DNA of 64,000 bases from Miscanthus floridulus (taxonomy: Eukaryota > Streptophyta > Magnoliopsida > Poales > Poaceae): the NCBI RefSeq assembly GCF_019320115.1, contig NC_089581.1:72027155-72091154 (forward strand). The letters run 5' to 3'. This document shows positions 24,869 to 37,000 of the stretch, in pieces. The position numbers and the translations under genes were made by a program. Below the pieces are notes generated by a model. It was not told where the DNA came from. It worked only from the letters and a program-made list of their open reading frames with translations, and ran no database searches. Each line of letters starts with the position of its first letter. The first letter of the stretch is position 1.

Positions 24869-24885
24869 GGTGATAGGTAATCACC
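24869..24885 (-). promoter_or_regulatory. conserved LTR inverted repeat in C's left LTR
   Basis: GGTGATAGGTAATCACC with adjacent direct repeats ctaagcatgactaagcat; counterpart of 4210-4226. Confidence 0.5.
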
Positions 24886-26553
24886 CGGCTAAGCATGACT
24901 AAGCATAACTAGGCATTTACGAATAAAACTGTTAACAAGGTAAATATGGAAAAACAAGGTTGGTAATGCACCAATTAGGTTTCCACTTGACTTCTAATCA
25001 CTTAATGCAGTATATAAAAGCAAAAGCGATAGAATTTGTAAAACACAAGGTAGGGTTAAATGCATCCGGGGCTTGCCTTCGTTGACGGAAAGGTTAGGTT
25101 CCTACGACGTTCCACAAGTATCTGATCCGACCTCAACAGACGGATTAACCTCCTCCGCAACTTGATTAACTACCACGTGTTCACCTTCGTTCACTACACG
25201 TAGTAATAATGCTATGTTTACCATGATGCGGGATGTGAAACATGATGCTCGATAATGTATGCAAAAATTAACAATTCAAATACAACTTTCCTTCGTGGTA
25301 CAGTTGCAAGTCAAGCTTAACTAAATCTTTTTCATAACACATACATCACTTGCCAAGGATCATTATCAACTAATGACCCAAGGTCATCACTCAATCCAAA
25401 ATTTCAAACAAAACCTAAATCATTAAAGGTTACTATTTGCTTTTATGAATTAATTATTTAATTCAAAATTATGAAATAAATCAACTTATTCCAATTGAGC
25501 TCAAAATTTTTGTAAAGATTCATCACATGATAAGTAAGTGGCAAAACAAATTTCATAATTTTTGGATAACTAATTGAGCCTAGAAAAATCATGGAAATCC
25601 ATTTATTAATTAATTTAGCAATTTTCATCACACTCAAAAATTACTGTAAATCAATATTTCATATTTTTCCTAAATAATATTCATCACAGGGAGTTCACAC
25701 AAAAATTTTCATAATTTTTGGAGCTCTAAATAAATCTACACAAAAATAACAAAAATAGACAATATTCATTCAATTCTGAAAAAGGAAAAATTATTTTCAA
25801 ACTGCACAGTCGCTGACATACGGGACCCACTTGTCATCCCTAACCTTCGGCTTTGACCGCGACGATGATGGTGCTGACCGATGCTAACTCGCTGACGGCG
25901 AGTCCAACGGCGACGGCTAAGGTACCAAAATAATCACCATGACTAGGCGCATCGATTGAAGGCATTAACTTAAGCTATTACACCATGAATCAAGGCTGAC
26001 GCTGGCCATGGCGGATGCAATAGCATGGCGGTGCTATGCCAGCGAAACAAGGCCAGTAGAGATCAAACAAAAGGCATAGGAAGATTCAGCAGCTCACCAT
26101 GATCACGTTGGAGCAAAGAACGAGACTGGAGAAGCTACGGTGACGTGGTTCGATGGTGACAGCGATCACGGCGGAGCAGACTTCGTCGACGGCTGTGTTC
26201 CGGCGACTGCAGTGGGCAAAATGACCATGCAAGAATGGATTAAGCACCACAGCATTGAGACAAAGCTGTAGAGACAACAAGCAAGGGCAACGGCTCACCG
26301 GATGACGCTGGCCGCGGTGAAACAGAATTTTGGGTGAGGTCGCCGGCCGCGAGGAAGAAGGGTCTCTAGAGGCGGTTCTCGGTGGACTCAGACAACCACA
26401 ATTCGTGGGATGGTTCACAAGGAGGAGATGGAGCTGGAACACTTCTTTGCCGAGACTAGCTTGCGCTGAGGAGGCGAGGGGAGCTCGACGGAGCTGAGGC
26501 GACGGCGTCGGGAAACAGAGGAGAGAAAGAAAAGCCGATGACGGTGTCAGAGC

Positions 26554-26559
26554 TTTATA
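26554..26559 (-). promoter_or_regulatory. TATA box of C's left LTR
   Basis: TATAAA on the minus strand in the context cgcgcTATAAAgctc, about 790 bases into the LTR. The right copy is at 48458-48463. The following GC-rich, Ct-rich stretch would be the start of the transcript. Confidence 0.5.
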
Positions 26560-27345
26560 GCGCGGCCAAAAGAGCGAGGGAACGACATGCAGTGACCTCC
26601 TCGTGCCAGCACGAAGCCAAGGGTGGCCACAGGCGTGACTGGAAGGCCGGAGAAACAACGCCGGCGGTGGGGCGGTGGTCATGGTACTGTTCACAAGAAC
26701 TACAGAATTGCCACCGAGTTCATTTTACAAATTACTCCCAAATTTTCTAAAGAAGTTGAAAATCTCCAAAAATAAAAGTTGCTCAAAATTCAAAGTTCTA
26801 CAACTTTGCTTAAATAAACATTTCAAATTCTACCTCCATTTTGAAATTTGAATTTGGGGTGAATTTGAGCATTTGAATGATTTCAAAATTACTCCAAATT
26901 TTATATGTAAACTTTAAAAACTTTGAATACCAAAGTTGATCCTTATAAAATAAGCCTCAACTTTGCTTTTTGTCACACCCCCAAATTCCAAATGGATTTT
27001 GAAATAGATAGAAGGGGCAAAAAGGGACTTTTATAATTTGAATTTGAATTCAAATTTAACTTGTTTACCTTTTTACTTAACTATGATTTTTGACCATTTA
27101 CATGGCCCATTAGGGTTATTTGAGTCAATTGACACATGGTCTCACATGATCACATGAAAACTGACCCTTGTGGTCATGATCTTTATTTAGAGTTTTGGAT
27201 CACATCACATCACATAAAATAACAACTTATGAAATAAAGCTTATTTAGTGAATGCATTCAAAATTTTCTAGTTTATGAATGCTTTGCAGTGCATATGATG
27301 ATATGTCAAGTTTTAGTTCTAGGTCAAAACACCAGAGGTGTTACA

Positions 27346-27362
27346 ATCCTTCCCCCTAAAAG
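27346..27362 (-). other. polypurine tract of element C
   Basis: Minus strand TTTAGGGGGAAGGAT directly precedes the LTR start. Confidence 0.75.
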
Positions 27363-27508
27363 AAATCTCGCCCCGAGATTCAAAGTCATAAGGTAAGTAA
27401 TGGAAAAGGAAACGTGTCAGTCCAAAAACATCCAACACTTGTCCATAAAACAACTGAGGTTCCTTTACAAAACACAACTTGTAACAACCGAGCTCAACTA
27501 ACATTACT

Positions 27509-28975
27509 CTATATTGACACAAGAAACTCAAGAAACTTTTCTAGCAAGTAATCTTCGGATTCCCAAGTAGCTTCTTCTTTGGAATGTTGATTCCATTGTA
27601 TCTTGTAGAACTTGATTGTCCTCCTCCGAGTAACATGGTCTTTCTGATCCAGAACTCAGATAGGATATTTGGAATAGGTCAATTCAGGTTCAAGTTCCAC
27701 TCCTTCAACCTCAACATTCTGCTCAGGCACTCGAAGACACTTATTTAATTGAGAAACATGAAACACATCATGCACAGCTGAAAGATGTTCGGGTAGCTTC
27801 AAGCGATACGCCACTTTTCCATACCTCTCTAAAATTTGAAATGGACCAATATATCGAGGTGCCAACTTGCCTTTAACACCAAAATGGGTAACCCCCTTCA
27901 TCGGTGATACCTTCAGATATACAAAATCTCCCTTGTTGAACACCAATGGTCTACGTCGTTTATCGGCATAACTCTTTTGTCGGGACTGAGCTATCTTCAA
28001 ATTACTTTGTATTTGCCTAACCTTGTCTTCTGTTTCTTTCACAAGATCAACTCCAAAGAATCTTCTTTCTCTGGGCTCAGACCAACTCAGTGATGTTCTG
28101 CATCTACAACCATAAAGTGCTTCAAATGGAGCCATTCTAATACTCTCCTGATAACTATTATTGTATGAGAATTCAGCCAAAGGCAGACATTCATCCCACT
28201 TCTTGGAATAGTTAAGGACACAACACCTTAACATATCTTCAAGTACTTGATTGACCCTTTTAGTTTGACCATCAGTCTAGGGATGATAAGCTGTACTATA
28301 CAGGAGTTTGGTACCTAACGAAGTATGCAAATGTTTCCAAAAGCTAGAGACAAATTGTGTACCCCGATCTGACACTATGGTCTTTGGTACTCCATGTAGA
28401 CTCATGATTCTTGCTAGGTACATCTTGGCATACTGGATAGTAGGATATATACTCTTGACTGGAAGAAAATGTGCTGACTTAGTTAGTCGATCTACAATGA
28501 CCCATACTGAATCAAAACCTTTTGATGTCTTGGGTAGACCAACAATAAAGTCCATACTAATATCCTTCCACTTCCAAGCCAGAATAGGTAATGGTTGTAA
28601 CTCTCTAGCAGACCTCAAATGTATAGCTTTCACCTTTTGACAAGTGTCACACTTTGCTATATACCGGGCATTTTCTATCTTCATCTTGGTCCACCAAAAC
28701 CTTTGTTTCAAGTCATGGTACATCTTATTACTTCCCGGATGAATAGATAATCTGGTAGTATGTGCCTCCTCAAGAATTGACGGTCGCAACTCCAGAACTT
28801 TTGGCACCACTAAACGATTCTTGAACCATAACACACCTTTATCATCTATGCTGAAGCATTCCGCCTTCCCATTCCTAACTCTTTCCTTGATATGGGCTAT
28901 ACCCTTGTTTTCTTTCTGAGCAGCAATGATCTGATCTCGAATAGTGGCTTCAATAGTTATATTGGTTAAACTTCC
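27509..28975 (-). pseudogene. pol: integrase with C-terminal chromodomain of element C
   Basis: Zinc-binding part: HTTRLSIHPGSNKMYHDLK and AKCDTCQKVKAIH. Core: ISMDFIVGLP (first Asp), IVSDRGTQF (second Asp), then HP*TDGQTKRVNQ where the catalytic Glu is Lys and a TAG precedes it. C-terminal part: RQKSYADKRRRPLVFNKGDF, APRYIGPFQILERYGKVAYR, VHDVFHVSQLNKC. After a single in-frame TGA (27656-27658) the same frame continues through VLDQKDHVTRRRTIKFY, KIQWNQHSKEEATWESEDY to a stop at 27509, a clear chromodomain. In chromoviruses this domain guides integration to methylated-histone chromatin. Confidence 0.9.
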
Positions 28976-30553
28976 TTATTGAATTACCTCTATACTCAAC
29001 TTTTCCATCTCTTGGCATAAAGTCAAACCCATTGTTCTTAATGTTAGACAATTGCAATGACTCTTTCGATTGAGGGCATCTGCAACTACATTTGCTTTGC
29101 TAGGATGGTAATGTACTTCCAAGTCATAATCCTTAATTAATTCTAACCATCTTCTTTGTCGCATGTTCAAATCCAATTGAGTAAAGATATACTTTAAACT
29201 CTTGTGATCTGTGTAAATATGGCACGTATTACCAAGCAGGTAATGCCACCAAATCTTTAGAGCATGGACAACTGCTGCTAACTCTAGATCATGAGTCGGA
29301 TAGTGTTCTTCATGTTGCTTGAGTTGTCTAGAAGCATAGGCAATAACTCGGCCTTCTTGCATAAACACACATCCAATACCAATACCTGAAGCATCACAAT
29401 AAACATCAAACGGCTTCTCGATATCAGGTTGGGCTAATATTGGTGCAGTGGTCAACAGTCTCTTCAAGGTCTGGAAAGCCTCTTCACAATCAGATGACCA
29501 GACAAACTTAACTCGGTTCTTCAACAATTTAGTTATGGACTTTGATACTTTAGAGAAATCTGGAATAAACCGATGGTAATACCCTGCTAATCCTAGAAAA
29601 CTCTGAACTTGATGAACTGTGGTTGGTGGTTTCCAATCAAGCACATCTTTAACTTTGCTTGGATTAATAGCAACTCCTTCAGCTGATAAGACATGTCCAA
29701 GAAACTGTACTTCCTTGAGCCAGAAGTCACACTTACTGAACTTGGCATATAGTTGATGTTCTCTTAAGCGGGTCAGGACAATTCTGAGATGTTCCGCATG
29801 TTCCTTCTTATTCTTGGAATAAACTAGGATGTCGTCAATAAACACCACTACAAACTTGTCTAGCTCAAGCATGAACACTGAATTCATCAGATACATGAAA
29901 TGAGCTGGGGCATTTGTCAAACCAAAAGACATTACCAAATATTCATATAACTCATATCTCGTGGTAAATGCCATTTTGGGAATATCTTTAGGCTTAATCT
30001 TGATTTGGTGGTAGCCTGACCTTAAATCAATCTTGGAGAAAACTTTGGCTCCAGCCAGTTGATCAAAAAGCAAGTCTACCCGAGGTAAGGGATACTTATT
30101 CTTAATGGTCACTTCATTCAACGGACGATAGTCAACACATAACCTCAGGGTTTTATCTTTCTTCTTCACAAAAATTGCAGGGCATCCCCAAGGTGATGAA
30201 CTAGGTTGAATAAATCCTTTCTCAATCAATTCTTGCAACTGAGTCTTCAGCTCGGCTAATTCCTTAGGAGGCATCCTATAAGCTCTCCGAGAGATTAGAG
30301 TTGTTCTAGGCTTTAACTCTATGTTAAACTAAACATCCCTATCTGGTGGTAGACCGGGTAAATCCTTAGGAAAAACATCAGGGAATTCACAAACTACCGA
30401 GATATCTCTAATCTCCTTGATAAAAGTTACACAAACTCTTTCCACTGTTCTCCTTAAGGTAGGAAGCCAGATAAGAAGCTGAGAATGACTATCAGGCAAA
30501 CTCACCCTTAATGTCCTATTCAAAACATCTATAATAGCCTTATGCTGATACAT
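28976..30553 (-). pseudogene. pol: reverse transcriptase and RNase H of element C
   Basis: A single open piece of 432 residues (28976-30274) carries RT with [83 protein letters not shown] (catalytic Asp pair intact) and [11 protein letters not shown]. RNase H has [43 protein letters not shown] and VVADALNRK. Residues upstream (30329-30553) contain [21 protein letters not shown], the usual linker before RT. RT itself looks intact, but stops on either side break the polyprotein. Confidence 0.92.
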
Positions 30554-30990
30554 CTAATTCATTCCCAAGATCACATCTATATCTTGATCCTTGAGAATAA
30601 TCATGGTAGTGGGAAAAATATGCCCACCCAGGTTTATGGGTACCTAGTATACCATTTCCTTAGTACACAGACGTCCCCCGGGCGACTGTATAAAGAAAAT
30701 TTCCTTTGTTTCCCCAATTGGAATTGCATGCTTTACGACAAAGGTTCTATTGATGAATGAATGAGATGCACCAGAATCAAAAAGCATAATAGCAGGGTGA
30801 TTGGTAATAGGGAACATACCCATCATCACTGGCTCCCCTTCCAGAATTTCTCCAGCTTGAATATAGAACACCAGTCTTGTCTTCCTTTCATCTTTGCCCT
30901 TCTGAGCATTCTGATTGTGGTTCTTGTTCTGCGCTTGACCCTATTGTTGATTGGCAGGGGCCTTCTGGTAATTTTGATTTGCCTGCCTAG
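30554..30990 (-). pseudogene. pol: aspartic protease region of element C
   Basis: Contains MFPITNHPAIMLFDSGASHS, the DSGA catalytic signature of retropepsin, intact here and unlike B's DLGA. It is preceded by a short EGEPVMMG linker typical of the gag-protease junction. A TAG after EMVY and another in VILGMN* interrupt the downstream part. Confidence 0.8.
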
Positions 30991-32035
30991 GATATGGACA
31001 TTCCCTAGAGAAATGACCGGTCCTTCCACAATTGTAACACGGATAATTGTGACCCTAGGACGCTGGAGCATTGCCACCAGGAGCATTGGTCTATTGTGCA
31101 CTCGGGTAAGTTATAGTAGGATGGACATTTGACTGTTGCCTGGCTTGGAATTGCGGCGGACGATAAGGAGGACGATAATGGTTGACTAGATGATAGATTA
31201 TCTTTTGCCTCTTTTGATTTCCACCAAAGGATCTAGTTGGCACACTCTTCTTTTTCTTGATGTCCTTATGCTGCCTATACTTTTCCTCAGAAGCAACTGC
31301 AATATTCACTGCCTCATGATAAGTAACATTGGCACATGCAGTCATCATTGTCTGTAATTTGGTATTTAGACCTCTCATGAACCATTTCTTTTTCTTGGCA
31401 TCTATATTGACATGTTCAGTTGCATACTTTGACAGATGATTGAATCTACCCACATATTGCATAACCATTTGATCCCCTTGCCTCAAAGCAAGGAACTCAT
31501 CCAACTTCATGACCATCACCCCTTCTAGAATATAATGAGCTCTGAAGGCAGTACAGAACTTAGCCCAAGTTATTGGAATGCCAGCTGGCTACATAGCCAC
31601 TAGATTTGCCCACCAGGCACCTGCTGCACCTCTAAGTTGATGGGCAGCAAACACAGGTTTCTGCATCTCCATGCATGGAATAAGATTAAACTTCTGCTCC
31701 ATGGTCCGAAGCCAGTCATCAGCCTCCAATGGTTCATCTACCTTAGTGAACACTAGGGGTCTTGTATCTGTAAAATCAACATACGTAGCCTCTTGCCTAT
31801 TGTGATTGCGGCCATGGTTTCCTTGCACCACATTCTGATTATGCACCATATTCTGATTACTCTGAGCTATCTCTCGAAGCAGTCGAGCATTCTCTACGGT
31901 CACATGGACCAGTGCTGCTATAGCATCAGCTAAAGTCGGTGGAACTGGTGGTGGCTCAGGAACACCATCATCTTCATGTGAAGAACTAGCAATATCTGAA
32001 GCATGAGTACGAGGCATCTGTTCATAACTAACCAA
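30991..32035 (-). pseudogene. gag: gag of element C
   Basis: Begins MVSYEQMPRTHAS at 32035. The capsid region has EADDWLRTMEQKFNLIPC, RGAAGAWWANL, KFCTAFRAHYI, FLALRQGDQMVMQYVGRFNH and ANVTYHEAVNIA. The zinc knuckle near 31030-31070 is complete: CYNCGRTGHFSREC (CX2CX4HX4C). It is interrupted by TAG codons after WWANLVAM and PSAQ. It lies about 150 bases downstream of ORF1's stop. Confidence 0.85.
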
Positions 32036-32186
32036 ACTTTACTCACAAGCATTTATTGAAATAAACGAGCTTACTTCAATACATTACACTAGGTTCACTT
32101 ATTTAAGCACAAGTCCATACCCACACAAGACTACTAAACTTAACCAGATCTCCTATTTTACAACACTACTCTTCTCCTTGACCACG

Positions 32187-32606
32187 TCAAACTTCATGAT
32201 CGGTATCCATGTCAGAAACATTTCTGCCTTCATCATCACTTTCATCAACCATCACTAATTCTTCAGGATCTTCTTCTTCTTCCTCTTCTTCAAGTTCATC
32301 ATCATCAGCAATGACGACACCGGGGTCCATTGCATCAGCTTGAGGTTCATGATTTGGATCCAGGAGGTTGCTTAGCCTATGGACTTCTTCATGCAAAGTA
32401 GTATTATGTTCTTCTAAATCTTCTACATAAAATTCTAACTCATGCGTTCTAGCTCTAGCTACATCTTCCCTATGCCAAGCCTCATTTCTTCCTTCCACCA
32501 TACGAACTAACATACGTTCGTAGTTCTTATGAGCGGTGGTGCTACACTTCAATTGCTCCTTTAACTTGCCCAGCCGGATGGTATCCAAGGCTCTATCCCT
32601 AGTAGC
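32187..32606 (-). pseudogene. ORF1 of element C, C-terminal part: coiled coil and acidic tail
   Basis: Continuation of the ORF1 that starts at 45176, separated from it by element D. With D and one target copy ignored the frame is continuous. It reads RDRALDTIRLGKLKEQLKC, a heptad-rich coiled coil (YVEDLEEHNTTLHEEVHRLS), then about 45 residues rich in Asp/Glu (ELEEEEEEEDPEEL, DESDDEGRN). The domain order of coiled coil then acidic tail is the same as in A and B. The acidic end resembles histone-binding acidic patches in composition only. Confidence 0.72.
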
Positions 32607-33427
32607 TGTTGATGCAAAAGTGGATCTGCAAACACAAAGGGCTAATACCCGAATCGATATCCAAAGCGTGCCAGTCGATTTGACCTGCTAATCGACAAGG
32701 ATGAAGATACGAACACTTTGGTCCTGACAACAGCGATACGCCCGGAAGTCACGGCCAAGAGGTGTTCACGCGGAACTCGAGAATCGCCGAAGGTCGTACT
32801 GAAACGATGCAGCTCGCCGAATCAATGAGAACTCGTAAAAAGAAAGAAAATATGCAAATTGACGAAGTCGCCGAAAAGTAAGTAGATGCAAATAGGAATA
32901 AAAGTTGGTTTTTATGTTGATTGATATATCTTTTTACATTGCCCCTTACTCCATATTTATACCCTGATCTAAAGAGACACAACCGAACACAACTAGGACA
33001 CCAATCCCATATCTTAAGGAAACACGTGACTCTTACACGAATCATACTCTAACTAATATAGAAAAGGAAATCAACTCCTATCTATTTCCCTGTCCGCCTC
33101 AATTACGATGGAAATCTCACCGTCCTCCTTCCCATCGGCATACTCCCTGTTTCATTGGCAGTAGTCCTCAAGCCTCCCTTCATCGGCATATTCCCTGTTT
33201 CATCGGCAGTAGTCTTCCAGCCTTCCTTCATCGGCATATTGACAACACCACCTCCAACCTCATCGGCAACGTCCGAGTCCAAATCAACCTTTCCATCGAC
33301 CATCACCAGCTATCGGCAACCATCTTTACAAGCTGGCTTTCATCGGTTATCAAAGTATCCAATAACTTTCCCCTTGCCGATTAGTCCACTCCGATTATTT
33401 TGACACGTGCAAAAAACGGTGTCAACA
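32607..33427 (-). repeat. 3' LTR of element D (821 bp)
   Basis: Plus strand TGTTGATGC to GTGTCAACA, with six-base perfect inverted ends. TATAAATAT on the minus strand at 32953-32961. About eight copies of catcggca or its complement cluster at 33130-33380, partly as degenerate 40-60 bp direct repeats (cttcatcggcatattccctg). Confidence 0.92.
32953..32961 (-). promoter_or_regulatory. TATA box of D's left LTR
   Basis: TATAAATAT on the minus strand; the equivalent site in the right LTR is 44546-44554, where it would drive gag-pol. Confidence 0.55.
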
Positions 33428-33441
33428 CATGCCCCCCAATT
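33428..33441 (-). other. polypurine tract of element D
   Basis: Minus strand AATTGGGGGGCATG immediately before the 3' LTR. Confidence 0.75.
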
Positions 33442-33857
33442 TCGGAGTATAAAACCATTAATGCTCCGAAATTTACTCCAGATAACGCTTGCCTTCACCC
33501 GATTACCGTAACTCATTCTCCAAGCCAAAACTTGATTTGTTATCAAATCCAATCAAATCTAATCTTGATTCACGCACTTCACTAAATATCGCACAATCAC
33601 CAACCACTCTTGCCCTGATTATGGTTAAGATACCGAAGCAATAACCCATCGGCAAGATCTTAACATGATAATGCTGCCATTTTCAAAATTAAAATATCCT
33701 GTATCGATATCCCTTCCAAGTCATGATTACTTGTCATCAACTCATCTGTACAATCCCCTGATTATCGTGCGAACAGTTACCATATCTTTCTGAACCGTCT
33801 CGACCTATATGCGCGCGATATAGAGATAAGTCCAAAATACCCTTACTCCGGGCGGCT
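33442..33857 (+). other. non-coding region upstream of D's antisense gene
   Basis: No ORF. It contains a GC-core inverted repeat, ctatatGCGCGCGatatag (33805-33823), and ends in a TATA box. Its position makes it the promoter region of the plus-strand gene and the 3' UTR of gag-pol at once. Confidence 0.5.
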
Positions 33858-33866
33858 TATAAATAG
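33858..33866 (+). promoter_or_regulatory. TATA box of D's antisense gene
   Basis: TATAAATAG in a context typical of plant promoters, about 150 bases upstream of the ATG at 34009, followed by a C/T-rich leader with ctctctccggcggcgactcc. Confidence 0.6.
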
Positions 33867-34008
33867 ATTTCTCTGGAACCCTCATTTTCTACTTTCAGCC
33901 TCCAATCCTTGGCATTTTCTCTCTCCGGCGGCGACTCCGACGAACAACCGCGCGACCTCAACCAAGAAGAACCCTCCTCCGGCGCTAACTTCAAGTTTCC
34001 TCAAGACC

Positions 34009-37000
34009 ATGGCCATCAACTTCGACGTTCCCGCGGTTCGCTCCACTTCCATTACCCTTTACTTTGATCTTCTCGCAAATTCATTCAGTTGGTGATTTTT
34101 CCTTTCTTCTATTCTCTGGATTCTATAACCTTAGGAACTGCGCAACAAATTAATTATCCCAACCGATCAGCCGCACGTCCAATGCCTCGGACCAATGGGC
34201 AATCCAGATCCAACCGATCTGATCAATGCAGAAGTTAACAGAATCCCCTTTAGAGCCCAAAATTTCTCTCTGAATTTGTGGAAAGACACATTCCGATCTT
34301 GGCCCAAAACCACCAAGGGGTGGAAAGATTGGTACTTGAGAGTTAATAGATCAATGCAAGTATACTGGGCAGAACGAAGATTAGACCAATGCATTAGGCT
34401 ATCTATTGCCGATATGCAGAAAAATGAATCAATGATAATTGCAGCTGCTTATTTCTGGTCAGACACGACCAATACTTTTATGTTTGGACATGGCCCAGCC
34501 ACTCCTACCCTTGCCGATATCCATATGCTTACTGGCTTGGACATCTCAACTGCCGATGAAGGCTCCATCTATGGTAGAAAGTCTGAATACAGGGTAAATA
34601 CCCGCAACATCGGCGGTTGGACAGGATACATTCAAGAATACCAGAAGACCGAGACAGTTAACCAGAGGGAACATGCCACATTCCTGAATATGTGGTTGGA
34701 AAAATTCATCTTCTGTGGTCGATCAGTAGGACCAACCAACGCCTTCCTCCCCGCAGCTGAACTTTTGGCTAATGGCGTAAGGTTTCCTCTTGGCCGATAC
34801 CTTCTGAGCTCCACTTATCATCTTCTTCATCAAGTGTCTCAGAAACTTTTGCTCGGCGAACCCATCGGCAACCTGGGAGGCCCGTGGTGGTTTATCAACA
34901 TGTGGCTGAATGCCCATATGCACAAACGTTTGCAATGGGACTTTTTTGCTCAACAATTCCCACGAGAAATTGCTGAAGACCATGTGCTTGGGGATGATGA
35001 ATCGGCAACACGCTCACCCCTCAATTTTGGTGAAGCCATAATTGTCCTTCCTGGAACAGAAGCCAACGAAGACCAAATCGGCAGATTCTTTCAAAGCTTC
35101 TACAATGGTCTTTCTCGTGATCATAGGGCCTGGGTGCCTTATATTGACGAAGAAAACAGATTCCCCCTTCTTTTCAACTTTGCCGATGACACTCTGAATC
35201 AAGATAATGAGCTCATGATGGCTATCATCACTCCCAGGGCAATTCCAGTAAACACATTCGGCAGCGGGAAAAACACCAACATTACGTATGAATTTTACAA
35301 CCCATCGGCAGTATCCCGCCAATTGGCTTTTGGGCAATTGCCGATCAAACTCTGCTTTGCCGATGTGATCAAACCTAGGGAAACAATCACCTGCGGAACA
35401 GATTGGAACAAGGTAGTACAACTCTCCCCTGATGCCGATACTACAGATGTTGATATATCCACCTGGACACCAATATCTTTCATCACCGAGTCATATAAGC
35501 AATGGTGGCAAGAGTGGAAAGAACAACTGTTCGCAACTTCTGCTCACACATATCGGCACATGATCGACCCTGAATACGCCATCCCTGACGATGCGGTAAG
35601 TTTCCTTTAACTCCCTTCTGCTTTTCCCTTCATATATCAGTAACCGATTCTCTTGTAACAGGTTAACAACCCAGCACCATCGGTGAGCAAAAGTGGGAAA
35701 CCCTTCAATCTCCGGCCTGTTTCCCCAACATCGCTGATTGGCTACAACGCTCCCACCTTAGCCGCTTTGACCCACCAGAAGATTCGTACCAAGACCATCA
35801 CTTCCAAGTCCAAATTGGCTACATCCAGGGCTACTCCATCGGCTGCTGCTACAACCTTGGTCAAAGCATTTAAGGTAACAACCTCGTTTATTTTTACTTA
35901 TGCCGATCACAAACTGTATTAACCTTAATCATCAGGGGGTAAGGGCTGCTACTGGATCGTCATCGGCAATTCCGCCGATATCAAGCACCACTTCCTTCGA
36001 TGAACCTTCAGAGGTAGCTTCTCGACTTTACATTTTACTTGTTAAATATCATCTCTTACACTTGTTTTGCAGCAACAATTGGGTACATCGGCAATCGTAC
36101 CAGATGTCCAAGCTTCACAACCAACAAGTGTCGATGCCCCCCAGCCCATCGTTGCCGATGCCCAAGCAAAACGCAAAGCTTCAACAGATACTGAAGCACA
36201 GCCAAAACGACAAAGGTCTATGCCGATCCCTACATCTGCCCCAATGTTATCGGCAGTCATACCTCAAGAGCCCACCATCGATGAAGTCACAGAGGATATC
36301 CCATCGGCAAGCTCAGCCGATCCCCCACACGACATACTCCAGGTTGCTTCCTCCAGTCAAGCACAAGAAATTGCCTTGAAACAGGTAAACCGATCAGCCT
36401 AGTTGATTTACAATACTCATACTTACCCCTAACTGATCTCCTTCTCTCTCTCTCAGGAACAAGACTCCCCGAACAGCCTATTTTCCTTTGCCATTGACAT
36501 TTCTGACTGACGATGGAGAGGAGACAAGTTCCTCCCTTGCACTGGGAACAATATCGGCAGAGACTAAATCCAAGTTGGAAGCCCTCCTGAACTTGCTACA
36601 ACAAGGTACCGCCCAGCTGGTAGATGACTCGGACCCCGCAAAGGCAATTTTCAAAACAATTCATGGCCAGGTCCCTGCCGATGTAGAAGAAGCACTTTTC
36701 CCAGCAGCTCACTTAGAAAGTCCGCCAACTGCAATATCAACGGGCTGCTCAGCGCATTGCCGATAGAGCAACTCAGGCTCAACTCAAAGAAGAGATGCTA
36801 CAACTGAAACAGATTGCCGATGAGAAGCACAAGGGCATCGGCAACTTGCAGACTTCGGGCGCTGAACTTAAGCAGAAAATCTTAGATTTATCAGCAAGGA
36901 AGATGGCTCTATTGGCTGAACTGAAGGAAGTTGAGGCAGCCTTAACTCATGCCCAACAAGAAGAAAACCAGCTACCCGATGCCATCAAGACCCTTCAGCA

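Larger units (their letters stand above)
23663..27345 (-). repeat. 3' LTR of element C
   Basis: Plus-strand TGTGGCAGAAC to GGTGTTACA. The minus strand reads TGTAACACCTCTGGTGTTTTG. It contains a GC-rich island (about 25800-26700) downstream of a TATA box on the minus strand, the inverted repeat at 24869-24885 and a short acidic ORF around 25065-25225 interrupted by a TAG. The 202-codon frame at 26086-26694 starts upstream of the TATA box and is not supported as a gene. Confidence 0.88.

Noticed and set aside
26086..26694. 202-codon minus-strand ORF in C's LTR
   Set aside because: It starts upstream of the LTR TATA box, has Ser/Pro/Arg-rich composition expected from a GC-rich island, and its counterpart in the other LTR (48269-48598) is truncated.
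28308..28640. plus-strand ORF across C's integrase
   Set aside because: It is a shadow of the integrase frame on the minus strand.
35014..35421. minus-strand ORF across D's antisense gene
   Set aside because: It is a shadow of exon 2 of the plus-strand gene; codon pattern and domain match support the plus strand.
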